DNA from: Welwitschia mirabilis
Taxonomy: Eukaryota > Gnetophyta > Gnetopsida > Welwitschiales
Direction: 5' to 3'
Assembly: GCA_051453625.1 (NCBI GenBank)
Contig: JBOZIK010000001.1
Coordinates: 74,929,050 to 74,993,049 of the forward strand
DNA: 64,000 bases
Part shown: positions 63,173 to 64,000 of the stretch, piece after piece
Layout: every line of letters begins with the position of its first letter
Position numbering within the stretch: position 1 is the stretch's first letter
Program-made: the position numbers and the translations under genes
The notes under the pieces: generated by a model
Told to the model about the DNA's origin: nothing
Databases searched by the model: none
What the model saw: the letters and a program-made list of their open reading frames with translations, nothing else

Positions 63173-64000
63173 TTAGAAGCATGTAAGTAATAGATGAAAG
63201 ACTATTTTAGAGTACAAATCAGTGTTTATCTTCTTAACAACATGTTTTCTTCCACATTCTATGAAGATGTCCATTTCTTTATTACCATGATTTCCTTCCA
63301 CTTTAATGCAATTGGTTATTCCCTTCCTTAAACATGACTTGCCTTCATATTTTAGAAGGAATCTAATGTCTGAAAAAAATTCTTTTGAATTTATATTTGG
63401 ATTTTCTTCAACTTCACTCACATCTAAACATTTGTTTGAATGAGAAAATGTCTCATATCCATCTTGCATAGCAAGAAATAGATGAATCTCATCAAGTGTA
63501 TGTCTGTTTTGGGTAAGAATTTTAGAATCATCTTTAGTACTTAACAAGTTTACTTCATTTTCAAATTATACAAGGTTATTCTCAACATTGTTTTAGAAGT
63601 CCAGTGATTTCATCTCTTGTGTATTCATGTTCTATGTTCTCTTTGCTATTAGAGAAAAAATGTATTATCATCAAATTTATAAGTTGTACTCTCTATACAT
63701 AGTCACCTATTTCCATGTTCAGAGCCCTGAAGCAAATCAAATGCAATAGGGTCTATACTTTTCTAACTTTTATATAATATGCCTTCAACATTGAACCATG
63801 TTTTCTCAAAGAAGTGGTTTTCAACAATCATGTTCTTTATTTTGGATGATTAAAATCTTTCAAGATGCAAGTGAGATACAAGCTGACATATACTCTTAGC
63901 AGCTACATCCTGTGTCTTTAATGTGCTTGAGGGTATCTTGACATAGGACACTTTTGTTTTAGGTTGCATTGGAGTAATGGATGATGAAAATGCTAAAAGG
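63173..64000 (-). pseudogene. Unrecognised decayed reading frame, running off the window end
   Basis: On the minus strand, coding-like sequence extends from the window edge to about 63173. It includes MQPKTKVSYVKIPSSTLKTQ and DVAAKSICQLVSHLHLERF (about 63850-63970), KNMIVENHFFEKTWFNVEG (about 63780-63835), and then a clean 124-codon frame (63173-63547) rich in Lys, Glu and Asn. Only a few stops and about two frameshifts occur in some 275 codons, and codon composition is richer than the surroundings. I do not recognise the protein. It could be an exon-derived pseudogene or a retrotransposon gag/ORF relic. The start lies outside the window. Confidence 0.45.

Overview
This window looks like intergenic chromosome from a large-genome land plant. 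Base composition is very A+T-rich (roughly 70% by eye) and CpG is scarce. Nearly everything recognisable is decayed LTR retrotransposon. I found no intact protein-coding gene, no rRNA or tRNA gene, no CRISPR array and no operon. A very low-GC gymnosperm such as the gnetophyte Welwitschia would fit, but that is inference. The assembly has 14 N-runs (13 of 100 bases, one of 119). At least eight of them are flanked by near-identical sequence, so part of the apparent repetition is unmerged contig ends or alleles.

Layout. 1-2180: minus-strand Ty3/gypsy gag-protease remnant of the Tat/Athila type, with a primer-binding-site relic. 2180-8370: AT-rich, with a probable copia LTR from about 4937. 8370-10900: decayed minus-strand Ty1/copia RNase H, reverse transcriptase and integrase. 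13357-14700: a second copy of the copia integrase. 16225-34970: two direct copies of a unit of more than 6 kb, minisatellite patches built on AAATGAGGTAGTGG, an (AC)n tract, several plus-strand primer-binding sites, and a plus-strand LTR start near 33224. 35005-39575: a long minus-strand LTR. 41600-58720: a tandem array of about 102 bp units, split by one minus-strand Ty3/gypsy element (41877-57601). 59450-60480: a CpG-retaining block beside a tRNA-like segment. 63173-64000: an unrecognised decayed reading frame.

The best-resolved object is the gypsy element at 41877-57601. It has two long LTRs, a polypurine tract, integrase, RNase H, reverse transcriptase, protease, gag and a tRNA-iMet-type primer-binding site, all in the expected order on the minus strand. 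Its flanks carry a decayed 5-bp target duplication and rejoin the interrupted tandem repeat in phase. The reverse transcriptase has lost a catalytic Asp and every domain has stops, so it is dead.

The most unusual signals are these: RNA polymerase III A/B-box-like pairs with a constant 33-nt spacing inside three related LTRs; strong CpG retention in one LTR of a pair whose partner has lost its CpGs; and a 14-bp ACGT-core repeat in the CpG-rich LTR. None of these proves a new system, but they are the places to look.
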